Below, piece after piece: positions 33,749 to 43,099 of a stretch of 64,000 bases of DNA. The position numbers and the translations under genes were made by a program. Below the pieces are notes generated by a model. The model saw only the letters and a list, made by a program, of their open reading frames with translations, ran no database searches and was not told the DNA's origin. How positions within the stretch are numbered: position 1 is the first letter of the stretch; every line of letters begins with the position of its first letter. This DNA comes from Chitinophagaceae bacterium. GTDB lineage: Bacteria > Bacteroidota > Bacteroidia > Chitinophagales > Chitinophagaceae. The DNA is taken from positions 248,001 to 312,000 of the forward strand of contig JADKKA010000019.1 of NCBI GenBank assembly GCA_016720745.1, read 5' to 3'.

Positions 33749-35674
33749 TTATTCCAGGATGGCTACAAAACCACCATTGGGTTTTATTTTCACTGCCATT
33801 CTTGCACTGGTGAACAGGGGCAGTTCCCTGAACAATCCCTCTCCGTCTGTATCGGTAATCAGGCGACCGCTCCCTTTTTTAAAGGGCACCAGATCAATAT
33901 TGATTTTCTTTTCTTCTTTTTCTGCATTGATACCGGCGATATACCATCTGTTACCGCTTTTGCGGGCGAGCACAATGTATTTGCCCGGATACCCATCAAT
34001 GAATTGCACATCATCCCATGACCCGGGCAGCTCCTGTAAAAAGCTGGTCACAAAAGCAGGCACTTTATCCATTTGCTCGGGGTTTTGCGCATAGTGCTGG
34101 ATACCGGATAAAAACAGAACAGATAAAGCCAGTTCAAATGTTGGAGAAGTACGACGAATGGATTTAGAATGCGTCAATCCTGTCAGGTTCATCGGCGTGA
34201 AGTCCATCGGGTCAAATGCATTGCGGGTAAATGGCAATACCGTACAATGCGAGGGCTGTTCATCAGCGGCTGCCTGTCCGAATGTGACCATCTCCATACC
34301 ATGCACGGCTTCGGCCGACATCAGGTTGGGATAAGTGCGTTGCCATCCACGTGGCAAAGTAGCACCATGAAAATTGACAAGCAACTTGTAACGGGCGGCA
34401 TCTTCCAGTATGTCAATATAGTATTGCATCATGGATTGTCCGTCGCCGCCGAAGAAATCAATCTTTACTCCTTTGATACCCATCGCTTGCAAACGACTGA
34501 ACTCTTTTTCTCTGCCGGGCTTGGTGAGCAATAATCCCTTGGGATGGTATTTGACGGTATTCCAGTCACCGGCAGAATTGTACCAGAGAATCAGTCCTAC
34601 TTTTTTTGTTTTGCCGTAATTGGCCAGCTCAGTGATTTTATCATATCCGATTTTGGTATCCCAGTCAGCATCAATCAGACAGTATTCCCATTTCATCTTG
34701 CTGGCAAAGTCGATATATTTTTTCTGCTCATCATAGGTAATAAAATTATCCTTGCTGTTGATCCAGCTCCAGGAAGCCTTTCCGGGTTTGATGAAATCAT
34801 TATCCATTTTAATGGCCTTGGCTGCCAGATCAGTACCCAGTGTGGAGGTGGCGATTGTTCCTAAACTTCCGATTGTGAGAATTCTCCAGGGACTGTACCA
34901 GGGTTTGTTATTCACTGGCAGGGATCCTTTACCAGTGAAGACTTCTCTCGGATCAGGGAAGCCAGTAGAATAAACGGCAGCAGCACTGTCATTGATGAGT
35001 TTTGTGCCACAGTAGGAGCCGTCCATTCCGGCTTCAGTGATCAACACCCAGTTGTTATTTGTTTTGAATAAAGCAGGATAAACCCAGCCGGATTTTAATT
35101 TTGAAACCGTTCCAACGGGAACATCCTTGTAATAATGTTCTTCATAAGCCGGATTACATTGCTCCCAGCCTGATTTAGCCACACTCATGGGTTGCAACCA
35201 GGCGCGGGTGGAGGGGTCAAAGCTAAAAGAGCTGTATTCTTTTGTAATGGTCGTCATTGATTTTACAGCAGGGAAAAAATATCGAAACGCAAATCCATCA
35301 TTACTCGCACGAAAAATAATTTGCAGTTGATTGCCCTTGCTGTTTCGGAGGGTAAAAATGGTTTCATTGCCAGTATAGGTGATCTCCGATTTTTTTGCAT
35401 TCTTCATCTGGTATTTATCTTTCACCCCTGCGGCTTTGGATACGGAAATAAGTGTCATCCCATCAGCAAAGGATTGATCACTGCAATCAATTCCCAGCCG
35501 GGATGATCGGATCACGGGTTCGTTATCCTTTTTTATTGTGTAGAATATTTGTCCGTTTTGAATGTCCAGTTGGGCAGTAATGGTTTTATCCGGACTGATG
35601 CATTGATTTGTGCCCTGTCCACTAAGCAGAAGATTGCTTACACTAAGACTGATGAATAAGAAGATTTTTTTCAT
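33749..35674 (-). CDS. GH97-family alpha-glycosidase, retaining type
   Basis: A 641-residue enzyme with a signal peptide (MKKIFLFISLSVSNLLLSGQ), an N-terminal super-beta-sandwich and a TIM barrel. GVKIDFFGGDGQ at 402-413 puts Asp406 where retaining GH97 enzymes have their nucleophile, and Glu461 in VHGMEM is spaced for the acid/base. Retaining members are usually alpha-galactosidases, and inverting ones such as SusB are alpha-glucosidases. Calcium-binding acids are harder to place. The ATG at 35674 is used; a TTG five codons earlier is unlikely. The gene follows the unassigned protein by 11 bp. Confidence 0.85.
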   Translation of the reverse strand: MKKIFLFISLSVSNLLLSGQGTNQCISPDKTITAQLDIQNGQIFYTIKKDNEPVIRSSRLGIDCSDQSFADGMTLISVSKAAGVKDKYQMKNAKKSEITYTGNETIFTLRNSKGNQLQIIFRASNDGFAFRYFFPAVKSMTTITKEYSSFSFDPSTRAWLQPMSVAKSGWEQCNPAYEEHYYKDVPVGTVSKLKSGWVYPALFKTNNNWVLITEAGMDGSYCGTKLINDSAAAVYSTGFPDPREVFTGKGSLPVNNKPWYSPWRILTIGSLGTIATSTLGTDLAAKAIKMDNDFIKPGKASWSWINSKDNFITYDEQKKYIDFASKMKWEYCLIDADWDTKIGYDKITELANYGKTKKVGLILWYNSAGDWNTVKYHPKGLLLTKPGREKEFSRLQAMGIKGVKIDFFGGDGQSMMQYYIDILEDAARYKLLVNFHGATLPRGWQRTYPNLMSAEAVHGMEMVTFGQAAADEQPSHCTVLPFTRNAFDPMDFTPMNLTGLTHSKSIRRTSPTFELALSVLFLSGIQHYAQNPEQMDKVPAFVTSFLQELPGSWDDVQFIDGYPGKYIVLARKSGNRWYIAGINAEKEEKKINIDLVPFKKGSGRLITDTDGEGLFRELPLFTSARMAVKIKPNGGFVAILE

Positions 35675-35685
35675 AAAGAATGATT

Positions 35686-37440
35686 TCAATGAAACCTGAG
35701 TTGGTGTTTGAAGGGAGTTACGCCTGTCAAAAATACCTGAGTTCCTTTGGTTTTCAGACTCCCAAAATGGGTGCTGTATCTTTCGCCTTCCAGATTTTCA
35801 GGTACCGCACCGGCTAATACACCCGGGCCAAAGCTGATTTGGTCGCCTTCCATTGTATAAACTGCTGACGGTCCGGCCAGGCATTGATTGCCTTTGGCAT
35901 CGGTAGTTAGACCGCTGAAACTGCCTCCCTCATTGAAACAAAGTTCAATAGTAACGGGTACTTTCTGCTGCCCGCTGATGATAAATTCCAATTCAACCTG
36001 TCCGTCTTTCTCCGTCAGGTATATCGTTGTGTCAAGGGTTTTGATATTGCTGGTGGGGCGATTGGAGAAATCCATTTTGTTCCAGAAGCGGTTATCAATA
36101 CTTGGGCTCAGGGTGTAATCGCCTGATTTTTTTCTTTTTGACAGTGGCAGGGGCTGGTAATACGGTATCTGTAATTTTTTGTGCAGAACGTAGCGATTGC
36201 CTTGTTTTTGTAATCCTTCACTATAAAAATAACCCATGCTGAAAAAGGTAGTGGAGAGTCGCAGGTATTTCAATATAGCTTTCCCTTTGCGATAACTGAA
36301 AAAATCCGGACTGCAGGAACGGCCCGATGCGATGATGAGGGGCCAGTCAATACCGCCGAATAGTGTGATGCTGGTTTGCTGATTTTTTATCCTGAGCAGG
36401 TGGGAAGTGGCAAAGAGTTTTTCATATCGCTCTGGCAATAGGGTGGCAGAAGGTAATTCCTGTTGCAATGTTTCATTTTCCTGGAAATAGAAAAGCCCTT
36501 GTTCCAGCACTTCTTTTTCAAACCAGGGTGTTGCTTCAATCATTTTGCAAATGGCAGCCAACTGCCGGTCCTGATCAAGTATAGCGAGATAACGATATTG
36601 CAGATAGAGAATAGCTGAATGACGGGCCAGGTACTGATCCTGTCTGCGTGAATCATTGCTGACCAGGTCTCCATTGGCTTCCTGGTAATAATAATACATG
36701 CGGAGATTCTTTCGCACATATTGAAGCAGCCCGATTTTGCTGAGCATGCGGGCCATGGTAATAAATGCAGTGTTCTCCACCATGGAATAAGTGCCGCTTC
36801 TCTCGGGATAATGTCCGTCTGCATCCTGAAAAATGCCTTCTCCCAGCCATTCATTGATCCGGGCTACATATTTTTTATCAGGATAGAGATGATTCAATTG
36901 TGAAAGCGCAGCACAAATCACCCATCGGTGATTGGGTGTATGGATGCCGCCGGTACGCAGGGCCTCTCCGGCCTTGAGTAATAAATTTTTTAACTGACCA
37001 AGCAGTGGTTGAAGTACCGCTAAAGATTGTTTTTGCAGATTGCTGGTAGCGGTACACACAATTTCCACTATGAAAGCCGTGTCAGGGGGCGATTCCAGGT
37101 TGCCGATATTAACGGTGCCGTCTTCAACCTGAGAGAAGGTAAGAAAACGAGCCAGTATTTCCATTTTTGCCAGTACCCGGGCGTCCTGAAAATAGGCCGA
37201 TCCTTTTTGACAATAGGAAGCGGACAGGACCGAAAATTCATACGCTGTTTTGCGGCTGAAACTTAATTTTCCTTCCTGAACCGTTTCAAGCAGACTACCC
37301 ACCTGTTTGTCATTCAGGCTGATCATGCGTTGCAGTAATGCTTCATCAACGATAACAACCTTGTTCATGGAAAACAATGGCTGACAAAGAGGTGCCAGTG
37401 CGACCAGTGTTCCGGTTTTTAAAAAGTCGGCCCTTTTCAT
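35686..37440 (-). CDS. Unassigned secreted toroid-plus-sandwich protein, candidate polysaccharide lyase or hydrolase
   Basis: A 584-residue protein not recognised with confidence. It begins MKRADFLKTGTLVALAPL, a signal-like segment. Residues 30-380 look mainly helical, as in an (alpha/alpha) toroid, with strongly polar conserved-looking patches: GGIHTPNHRWVICAALSQL (164-182) and DADGHYPERSGTYSMVENTA (206-225). Residues 390-584 are strand-rich (LDTTIYLTEKDGQVELEFII, VTIELCFNEGGSF), as in a beta-sandwich. This order is shared by several lyase families (heparinase II/III-like, PL8-like), where Asn, His, Arg and Tyr catalyse; NHR and GTY supply such residues here. It is followed closely by GH97 and preceded by the symporter gene. 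Confidence 0.55.
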   Translation of the reverse strand: MKRADFLKTGTLVALAPLCQPLFSMNKVVIVDEALLQRMISLNDKQVGSLLETVQEGKLSFSRKTAYEFSVLSASYCQKGSAYFQDARVLAKMEILARFLTFSQVEDGTVNIGNLESPPDTAFIVEIVCTATSNLQKQSLAVLQPLLGQLKNLLLKAGEALRTGGIHTPNHRWVICAALSQLNHLYPDKKYVARINEWLGEGIFQDADGHYPERSGTYSMVENTAFITMARMLSKIGLLQYVRKNLRMYYYYQEANGDLVSNDSRRQDQYLARHSAILYLQYRYLAILDQDRQLAAICKMIEATPWFEKEVLEQGLFYFQENETLQQELPSATLLPERYEKLFATSHLLRIKNQQTSITLFGGIDWPLIIASGRSCSPDFFSYRKGKAILKYLRLSTTFFSMGYFYSEGLQKQGNRYVLHKKLQIPYYQPLPLSKRKKSGDYTLSPSIDNRFWNKMDFSNRPTSNIKTLDTTIYLTEKDGQVELEFIISGQQKVPVTIELCFNEGGSFSGLTTDAKGNQCLAGPSAVYTMEGDQISFGPGVLAGAVPENLEGERYSTHFGSLKTKGTQVFLTGVTPFKHQLRFH

Positions 37441-37454
37441 TTTATTTCTATTTA

Positions 37455-39083
37455 CTACCAGAATATTGTGTACAAAGCAGCCAGGATGCCACAGATGATC
37501 ACTGATCCCACAACAAATGCAGGATTTACTTTGAAAAGTGATTTATCTACTTCAATGGTATGCCGGTCTTTTTCACCTTTTGGCCAGATCAGACTGATCG
37601 CCACCATAACCAATATTACAGTAAAGAAAGTAATCGTCATCCGGTCCAGAAAAGGATAATTTGGAAAGGCTCCACCTGTCCAGTCCGGCAAAAATTTTAA
37701 TATCGTGGAAACAGGAATCGTAATCACAGCTCCGGCCAGTGCGGCTGCAGCGGTGGTTCTTTTCCAGAACATACCAAGGAGGAAGATGGCCAGTACACCG
37801 GGCGAGAGGAAGCCGGCATATTCCTGAATAAACTGATATGCCTGATCCAATGAGCGAAGCGCTGGTGTAATCAAGGCCGCTATCAGCATAGAAATGATCA
37901 CTGCCCAGCGACCCACTTTCACCACTTTGCGATCCGGCGCTTCTTTGTTGAAATATTTTTTATAGATATCAAGCGACCAGATGGTGGAGATACTATTGGC
38001 CTTTCCTGCCAGTGAGGCAACAATGGCGGCTGTGAGGGCAGCAAAGGCAACTCCTTTCAATCCGGCAGGTAATAAATTCATCAGGGTGGGGTAGGCATGA
38101 TCCGGTTTAAGTACACCTGCATCTGTCATCTCCTGCTGGAACATCCCGTTTTGATGTAATACATACATGATGATACCCGGGAGTACTGCAATTACAGGGA
38201 TTAATAGTTTCAGAAATGCAGCGAATAAAATACCATTTCGGGCTGTTTTCAAATCAGCGCCCAGTGCTCTTTGTACTATGTACTGGTTGCATCCCCAATA
38301 AGCGAGGTTGTTGATCAGCATACCTCCGATCAGTACCGATAATCCAGGTAGGTCCATATAATTCGGATTCGATTTATCCAGAATCATGTGAAAATGATCC
38401 GGGGCTTCTTTTCTCAATACTCCGAGGGCACTGAGTATGTCACCTTCATATCCGAATTTATCGGCCAGCAAAGTAAGAGCAAGATAGGTGGTCACCAGTC
38501 CGCCAATTAAAAGTACGAGTACCTGTATGACATCAGTGTAGCCGATTACTTTCATTCCGCCCAGCGTAACAATAATGGAAAAGATGCTTAGACCGGCGAT
38601 ACTCCATTCAAAACTCAAAGGCGAAATAGAAGAAATGGCCAGTGAACCCAGATAGATAATAGATGTCAGGTTCACAAAAACGTATACCAATAACCAGAAT
38701 ACGGCCATAATGGTACTCACCGTATCACTGTACCGCTGCGCCAGAAACTGGGGCATGGTGTATATTTTGTTCTTCAGGTAAATGGGTAGCAGGAAAACCG
38801 CCACCAGGATAAGGGTGGCAGCGGCCATCCATTCATAAGTGGAAATAGCCAGGCCAATTTTAAATCCGGAGCCGGACATACCGATGAAATGTTCGGCTGA
38901 AATATTCGAGGCAATCAGAGAAGCACCAATGGCCCACCAGGTCAGTGAACCTTCGGCCAGGAAAAATTCTTTGGAGCTTGTGGTCTTTGATTTCTTCCGG
39001 TGATAGATATAATAACCATAGGCCGAAACGGCGATGAAGTAAATCAGGAAGACAATATAGTCTGCAGTTTGTAATGTATGCAT
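37455..39083 (-). CDS. Sodium:solute symporter (SSS family)
   Basis: A 542-residue SSF-fold transporter with about 13-14 membrane helices. Blocks such as SLTWWAIGASLIASNISAEHFIGMSGSG, IYLGSLAISSISP, VTLGGMKVIGYTDVIQV and AALTAAIVASLAGKANSISTIWSLDIYKKY are typical of SGLT-like sugar carriers, the last containing the sodium-site serines. It probably moves mono- or oligosaccharide products of this PUL across the inner membrane with sodium. A TTG two codons upstream was not used. It lies 14 bp before the unassigned enzyme gene. Confidence 0.88.
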   Translation of the reverse strand: MHTLQTADYIVFLIYFIAVSAYGYYIYHRKKSKTTSSKEFFLAEGSLTWWAIGASLIASNISAEHFIGMSGSGFKIGLAISTYEWMAAATLILVAVFLLPIYLKNKIYTMPQFLAQRYSDTVSTIMAVFWLLVYVFVNLTSIIYLGSLAISSISPLSFEWSIAGLSIFSIIVTLGGMKVIGYTDVIQVLVLLIGGLVTTYLALTLLADKFGYEGDILSALGVLRKEAPDHFHMILDKSNPNYMDLPGLSVLIGGMLINNLAYWGCNQYIVQRALGADLKTARNGILFAAFLKLLIPVIAVLPGIIMYVLHQNGMFQQEMTDAGVLKPDHAYPTLMNLLPAGLKGVAFAALTAAIVASLAGKANSISTIWSLDIYKKYFNKEAPDRKVVKVGRWAVIISMLIAALITPALRSLDQAYQFIQEYAGFLSPGVLAIFLLGMFWKRTTAAAALAGAVITIPVSTILKFLPDWTGGAFPNYPFLDRMTITFFTVILVMVAISLIWPKGEKDRHTIEVDKSLFKVNPAFVVGSVIICGILAALYTIFW

Positions 39084-39133
39084 GGGCAATCGTTAATCGT
39101 TGGTTGTTGTTGTTTCTGTTGAAAGTGTTTTTA

Positions 39134-40354
39134 TCAGAGCTTCAGGAAAATTTTCTTTTTATATAACCAGTAAAGTCCTGCTAACTGGATCAATGCCACA
39201 CCCGTCCATAGCAGGGCATTGTACCAGGCTGCAGGAAACAGGCGGATCAACCCGCCAAAAACAAAATCGGAACTCGATTCGAAATTTACCAGCCCGTGTG
39301 CTGCCATATAGATCAGAATGGAATTCATGCCTATCCATACCAGGGGAGTGCTCCAACTTTTCAAATCCCGCACATCAATGATATAGAAGAAGAGTGCGAA
39401 GAGGGTCATGCTCCAACCTCCCGCAAAAAGGACATAGGTACTGGTCCACATATTTTTATTAATAGGGAAAGCCCATCCCCAGGCATAACCCGTCAGGATA
39501 CAAACAATGCCTGCTCCGAAAATTGTGACAGCCTTGCGGGAACTATTCCAGTTGGCAGGCGCCAATTTTAAAAATTGTCCGGTAAATATGCCGAGCAGGG
39601 CAGAAGCGATGGCGGGTATATTCGACAAAAGACCTTCGGGGTCATAAACTTTCCGGTGTAGTTTGCCGGGTAGAAAATTCCGATCGACCCATGCTGCCAG
39701 ATTTCCTTCCGGGGTTAAATCACCGGGACCAAATCCCGGCACCGGTACAAGCGTCATCATGGCCCAGTAACCGAGTAGTAATCCGATGCACCAGGCCAAT
39801 TGTGCTTTTGGACGGCAATAAAGAAAGATCATTGCTCCGAAGAAGCAACTGATGGCAATACGTCCGAGTACACTGGCAAAACGGGTATTTTCATATCCCT
39901 TTAGTTGAAGGGCGCCATTTACTACCATGCCCAACAAGATCAGGATGACACTGCGTTTAAAAACGGAGAAGATAATTTTACGACGGGCGGCTGTTTTGTC
40001 TGTGGCTTGTTGTAATTGTTTGCCAAAAGAAAAAGGCATGCTCACTCCGGCAATAAAAATAAAGAGCGGGAAGATCAGGTCATAAAAAGTAAAGCCGTTC
40101 CAGACCGTATGATGCAATTGGTTGCTGATCCCAATTAATATTTTTTCAATAAAGGAAAGATTATCGTTACCGGCAATTTGCCAGTTCGTTTTATCCTGTA
40201 CCAGACCGTGATTTTGCTGAATCACAGCAGCAAGACCATGAAATATGCCTTCCCCGCAAACAATCCAGAACATGTCAAAGCCACGAAGGGCATCCAGTGA
40301 GCGGAGACGTCCGGGGATCGAAGAGGTTGATAATATGGTTGAGGGCTTGTTCAT
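39134..40354 (-). CDS. HGSNAT-like membrane acyltransferase (DUF5009/DUF1624 type)
   Basis: A 406-residue protein with about ten membrane helices and the N-terminal signature RLRSLDALRGFDMFWIV, characteristic of heparan-alpha-glucosaminide N-acetyltransferase-like and related acyltransferases. The catalytic-His region follows in FYDLIFPLFIFIAGVSMPFS. Members in Bacteroidota PULs are common, but the acceptor is mostly unknown; acetylation of a sugar across the inner membrane is a reasonable guess. It is directly adjacent (0 bp) to the phosphatase gene, so the two are co-translated. Confidence 0.8.
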   Translation of the reverse strand: MNKPSTILSTSSIPGRLRSLDALRGFDMFWIVCGEGIFHGLAAVIQQNHGLVQDKTNWQIAGNDNLSFIEKILIGISNQLHHTVWNGFTFYDLIFPLFIFIAGVSMPFSFGKQLQQATDKTAARRKIIFSVFKRSVILILLGMVVNGALQLKGYENTRFASVLGRIAISCFFGAMIFLYCRPKAQLAWCIGLLLGYWAMMTLVPVPGFGPGDLTPEGNLAAWVDRNFLPGKLHRKVYDPEGLLSNIPAIASALLGIFTGQFLKLAPANWNSSRKAVTIFGAGIVCILTGYAWGWAFPINKNMWTSTYVLFAGGWSMTLFALFFYIIDVRDLKSWSTPLVWIGMNSILIYMAAHGLVNFESSSDFVFGGLIRLFPAAWYNALLWTGVALIQLAGLYWLYKKKIFLKL

Positions 40355-41329
40355 TTATTTTTTTATCTCGTTCCGGTAAATTACCCGGCCTTCATAGTCA
40401 ATGGCCTGAATAATTAAGGTTTGGGGCAGCACAGCGAATGAAAAAAACCCATATGCGGAAGCGGCCATTTTACTGCCTGGTATCAGTTGGGCCCAGGTTC
40501 TTTCCGAAGCGGCTCCCGATATGATATAATGTGGGCCTTCGGCCCTTTGAATATGTTGCAAACTGTGATCATGCCCGGCAAGGTAGGCATCCACTTTGTA
40601 TTTTTTTAATATGGGATCCAGTGAATAGCGCACGGCCTGCACATCATAATCTTCTGTCCGGATACTACCGGTATACATAGGATGATGTCCTACAACGATT
40701 TTCCATTTGATACGGGGGTCTTTCTGGCTGAGTTCTTTTTCGATCCATTTTTTCTGGCGGGTACTGTCCTGCGTTTTGACATTCGGGCCGTATTCACTAT
40801 TGGAATAAAATTTTGGGATAAACGGATTGGTGTCAATAAAAAGAATCAGCACTTTGCTGGCGGTGTCACCGGGAATAGAAAAAAGTTTTGAATAATAACG
40901 GGAGGGCATTCTCCAGCGCCTGCTGATTTGGGAATATTTTACCTGAGCCTCGGGGTTGCTTTTATAATCATGGTTGCCGAGTACAGGATACCAGTCCCAT
41001 TGCAACCTGAAGTCGGTATAGATGTCTTCATAAGAATATCTCCAGAGAGGATCCCATTCACTGATCACGCCGCTGGGATAAAAATTATCACCAGTGGAGA
41101 TGGTGAATTGGGATTGGATCCGGTTGGCTGTTTTGCCCATTTGCACCGCTACTTCTCGTTGGTGATCGGCCCCATTGCGGCCCCAGTCGCCCATGACGAT
41201 AAAGTTCAGGGCCTTTGGGAAAAGGGCAATGGTATCAGTGCCCTGTGAATAAAGGCTGTCCGCAATCCATACCTGGGATTGCGCAAAACAACTGTTGCAA
41301 AAAAGAAAAAGAATAATCAGGGCCTTCAT
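40355..41329 (-). CDS. Secreted metallophosphoesterase, purple acid phosphatase-like
   Basis: A 324-residue secreted phosphatase with a signal peptide (MKALIILFLFCNSCFAQ). The dimetal motifs are in order: GDWG at 47-50, GDNFY at 80-84, GNHDY at 118-122, GHHPMY and GHDHSLQ near residues 218 and 254. This set is that of small (tartrate-resistant) purple acid phosphatases. In a PUL it could remove phosphate from decorated glycans or scavenge phosphate. It follows susD after a terminator-like hairpin. Confidence 0.88.
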   Translation of the reverse strand: MKALIILFLFCNSCFAQSQVWIADSLYSQGTDTIALFPKALNFIVMGDWGRNGADHQREVAVQMGKTANRIQSQFTISTGDNFYPSGVISEWDPLWRYSYEDIYTDFRLQWDWYPVLGNHDYKSNPEAQVKYSQISRRWRMPSRYYSKLFSIPGDTASKVLILFIDTNPFIPKFYSNSEYGPNVKTQDSTRQKKWIEKELSQKDPRIKWKIVVGHHPMYTGSIRTEDYDVQAVRYSLDPILKKYKVDAYLAGHDHSLQHIQRAEGPHYIISGAASERTWAQLIPGSKMAASAYGFFSFAVLPQTLIIQAIDYEGRVIYRNEIKK

Positions 41330-41340
41330 TACTAAGGAAT

Positions 41341-41377
41341 TTAAAAAATAAAACCCGAAGTAGACACTCCGGGTTTC
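41341..41377 (-). terminator. Hairpin/attenuator after susD
   Basis: AAACCCG (41351-41357) pairs with CGGGTTT (41370-41376) over a 12-base loop, and on the minus strand TTTATTTTTT follows. Located just after susD, it probably lowers readthrough into the downstream enzyme genes. Confidence 0.65.
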
Positions 41378-41395
41378 TGCTGTTTATAATAACTG

Positions 41396-43081
41396 CTAAT
41401 TGTAGCCGGGGTTTTGGGTCAGCTTGGGATTAACCGCGATTGCTGATGTGGGAATCGGGAAAATCCGGCGATAAGTTTCCGAGTTTGTTTTGGAAAGGCC
41501 CCAGGCATCTTCAAATCTTCCAAAACGGATCATATCATTTCTCATCCAGCATTCCCAGCTCAGTTCACGGCATCTTTCTGCATAGATATCGCTCAGTGTT
41601 ACTGCTCCAAGCGCTGCGCTTGTTGTTCTTACAGCACGAAGTGCATTGGTCAGTGAAAGAGCGGTATGGCCGAGTGTGGCTGTTCCGCCACGCAAAATAG
41701 CTTCCGCTTTTGTTAAGAGGATATCTGAATAACGGAAAACAGGAACGTCATTATTTTGATTACGGGTTGTTGAATTCGGGTCAGGCAGGAACTTTACATT
41801 CCGGTATCCTGAGTTCCAGGCGATTTCATCCCTGCCCAGATCGTATGAGTTGGCGCCCAGCCTAGTGCTGCTACCCAATGGGGTCAGGTTCAGGTGATAG
41901 GTAATATTGGTACTTCCTGCACCACCGGAATAAAACTGATCGTAGTTACTGTTGGTAGTTCTGATGATAATCGGACTGCCATCAGGCCAGTATTGCAAAC
42001 CTGTCAGCCACTGATTATTCCGGATATCATTGGGGTCATTGAAATAGGCGTAAAACTCATTTGTAGTGCAACGCGGACCGCTGGGACGGTTATTGGTATA
42101 ACCATTACCTGAGGTTTGGTTGATCACGATCTGGTTAAAGGTATAGGTGCCTGGGGTAGAACCGGAATAACGGTATTTAACACCCAGATTCCTGTTCAGG
42201 TCATAACGGCCATAAAACATATATCCGCCTGAAGTAGAAGGGTCAAAGGGGATATTGAAAATAAACTCTTTGAATGCAGGACCGTTTGTTGGTGCGAACA
42301 TGTTGAAATAGGAAGATCTTGGTTCCAGCGCATATTGTGTACCACCACCTGCATTGATCACACTGTCGCAGGCTGCAATACACTCATTCCATTTTGGTGT
42401 ACCGGTATACACCTCAGCATTCAGGTACATTTTTGCCAGCAGCGCATAAGCCATATAACGGGTGGGTTTGCCATAATTGGCAGTACCGGAAGCTGTCTTC
42501 AAAAAGGGGATAGCAGCTTTCAGTTCGCTTTCCACAAAATTGAAAACCTGTGTACGGGTTGCTTTTTCTTTCAGCTCTGTAACGCCATAGGCAGTGTCCA
42601 GCGGTACTCCGCCAAACATATCCAGCATATAGAAGTAAAATAATCCGCGCATAGCTTTCATCTCAGCGATACTGGTGTTTTTGGCAGCACCTTCATCAGC
42701 CCCTTTCAGCAGGAATAATACCTGGTTGGTATTTCCGATCAGATTACTCATGATCGACCATTCTGAGCTGATATTCGGATGGTCTTTTGTCCAGGTATGA
42801 CGATGGAGATCCATGTAGCGGTTACCATCCACCCAGTCGGTGGCATACATTGGCAGTACCGATTCGTTGGTAGACTGACTGCTCACAAAGAAATGGTTGG
42901 TGGCATAATCATTCCTGTAAAGGGTATAAATCGTACCCATCAGGGCATTGAAATGTGCCTCTGTTTTGGGGAAGGTTTCACTGGTGAGCTCCGTGGTAGA
43001 AGGCACATCCAGTTTATGACAGGAGCTGAATGCAGCACCCGACAACAGCAACAGCATTATGTTTCTCATTATTTTTTTCAT
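41396..43081 (-). CDS. susD: SusD/RagB-family surface glycan-binding lipoprotein
   Basis: A 561-residue lipoprotein with Cys21 in the lipobox LSGAAFSSC. It has the SusD start SETFPKTEAHFNALMGTIYTLYRNDY, TPR-like helices (AEMKAMRGLFYFYMLDMFGGVPLDT, the hallmark block of the family) and the C-terminal DILLTKAEAILRGG...AERCRELSWECWMRNDMIRFG, ending in the usual FPIPTSAIAVNPKLTQNPGY. It forms the lid of the SusC channel on the cell surface and binds oligosaccharides. It follows susC by 18 bp. The symbol is a family label. Confidence 0.95.
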   Translation of the reverse strand: MKKIMRNIMLLLLSGAAFSSCHKLDVPSTTELTSETFPKTEAHFNALMGTIYTLYRNDYATNHFFVSSQSTNESVLPMYATDWVDGNRYMDLHRHTWTKDHPNISSEWSIMSNLIGNTNQVLFLLKGADEGAAKNTSIAEMKAMRGLFYFYMLDMFGGVPLDTAYGVTELKEKATRTQVFNFVESELKAAIPFLKTASGTANYGKPTRYMAYALLAKMYLNAEVYTGTPKWNECIAACDSVINAGGGTQYALEPRSSYFNMFAPTNGPAFKEFIFNIPFDPSTSGGYMFYGRYDLNRNLGVKYRYSGSTPGTYTFNQIVINQTSGNGYTNNRPSGPRCTTNEFYAYFNDPNDIRNNQWLTGLQYWPDGSPIIIRTTNSNYDQFYSGGAGSTNITYHLNLTPLGSSTRLGANSYDLGRDEIAWNSGYRNVKFLPDPNSTTRNQNNDVPVFRYSDILLTKAEAILRGGTATLGHTALSLTNALRAVRTTSAALGAVTLSDIYAERCRELSWECWMRNDMIRFGRFEDAWGLSKTNSETYRRIFPIPTSAIAVNPKLTQNPGYN

Positions 43082-43099
43082 AATAAATTGTTTTTATAG

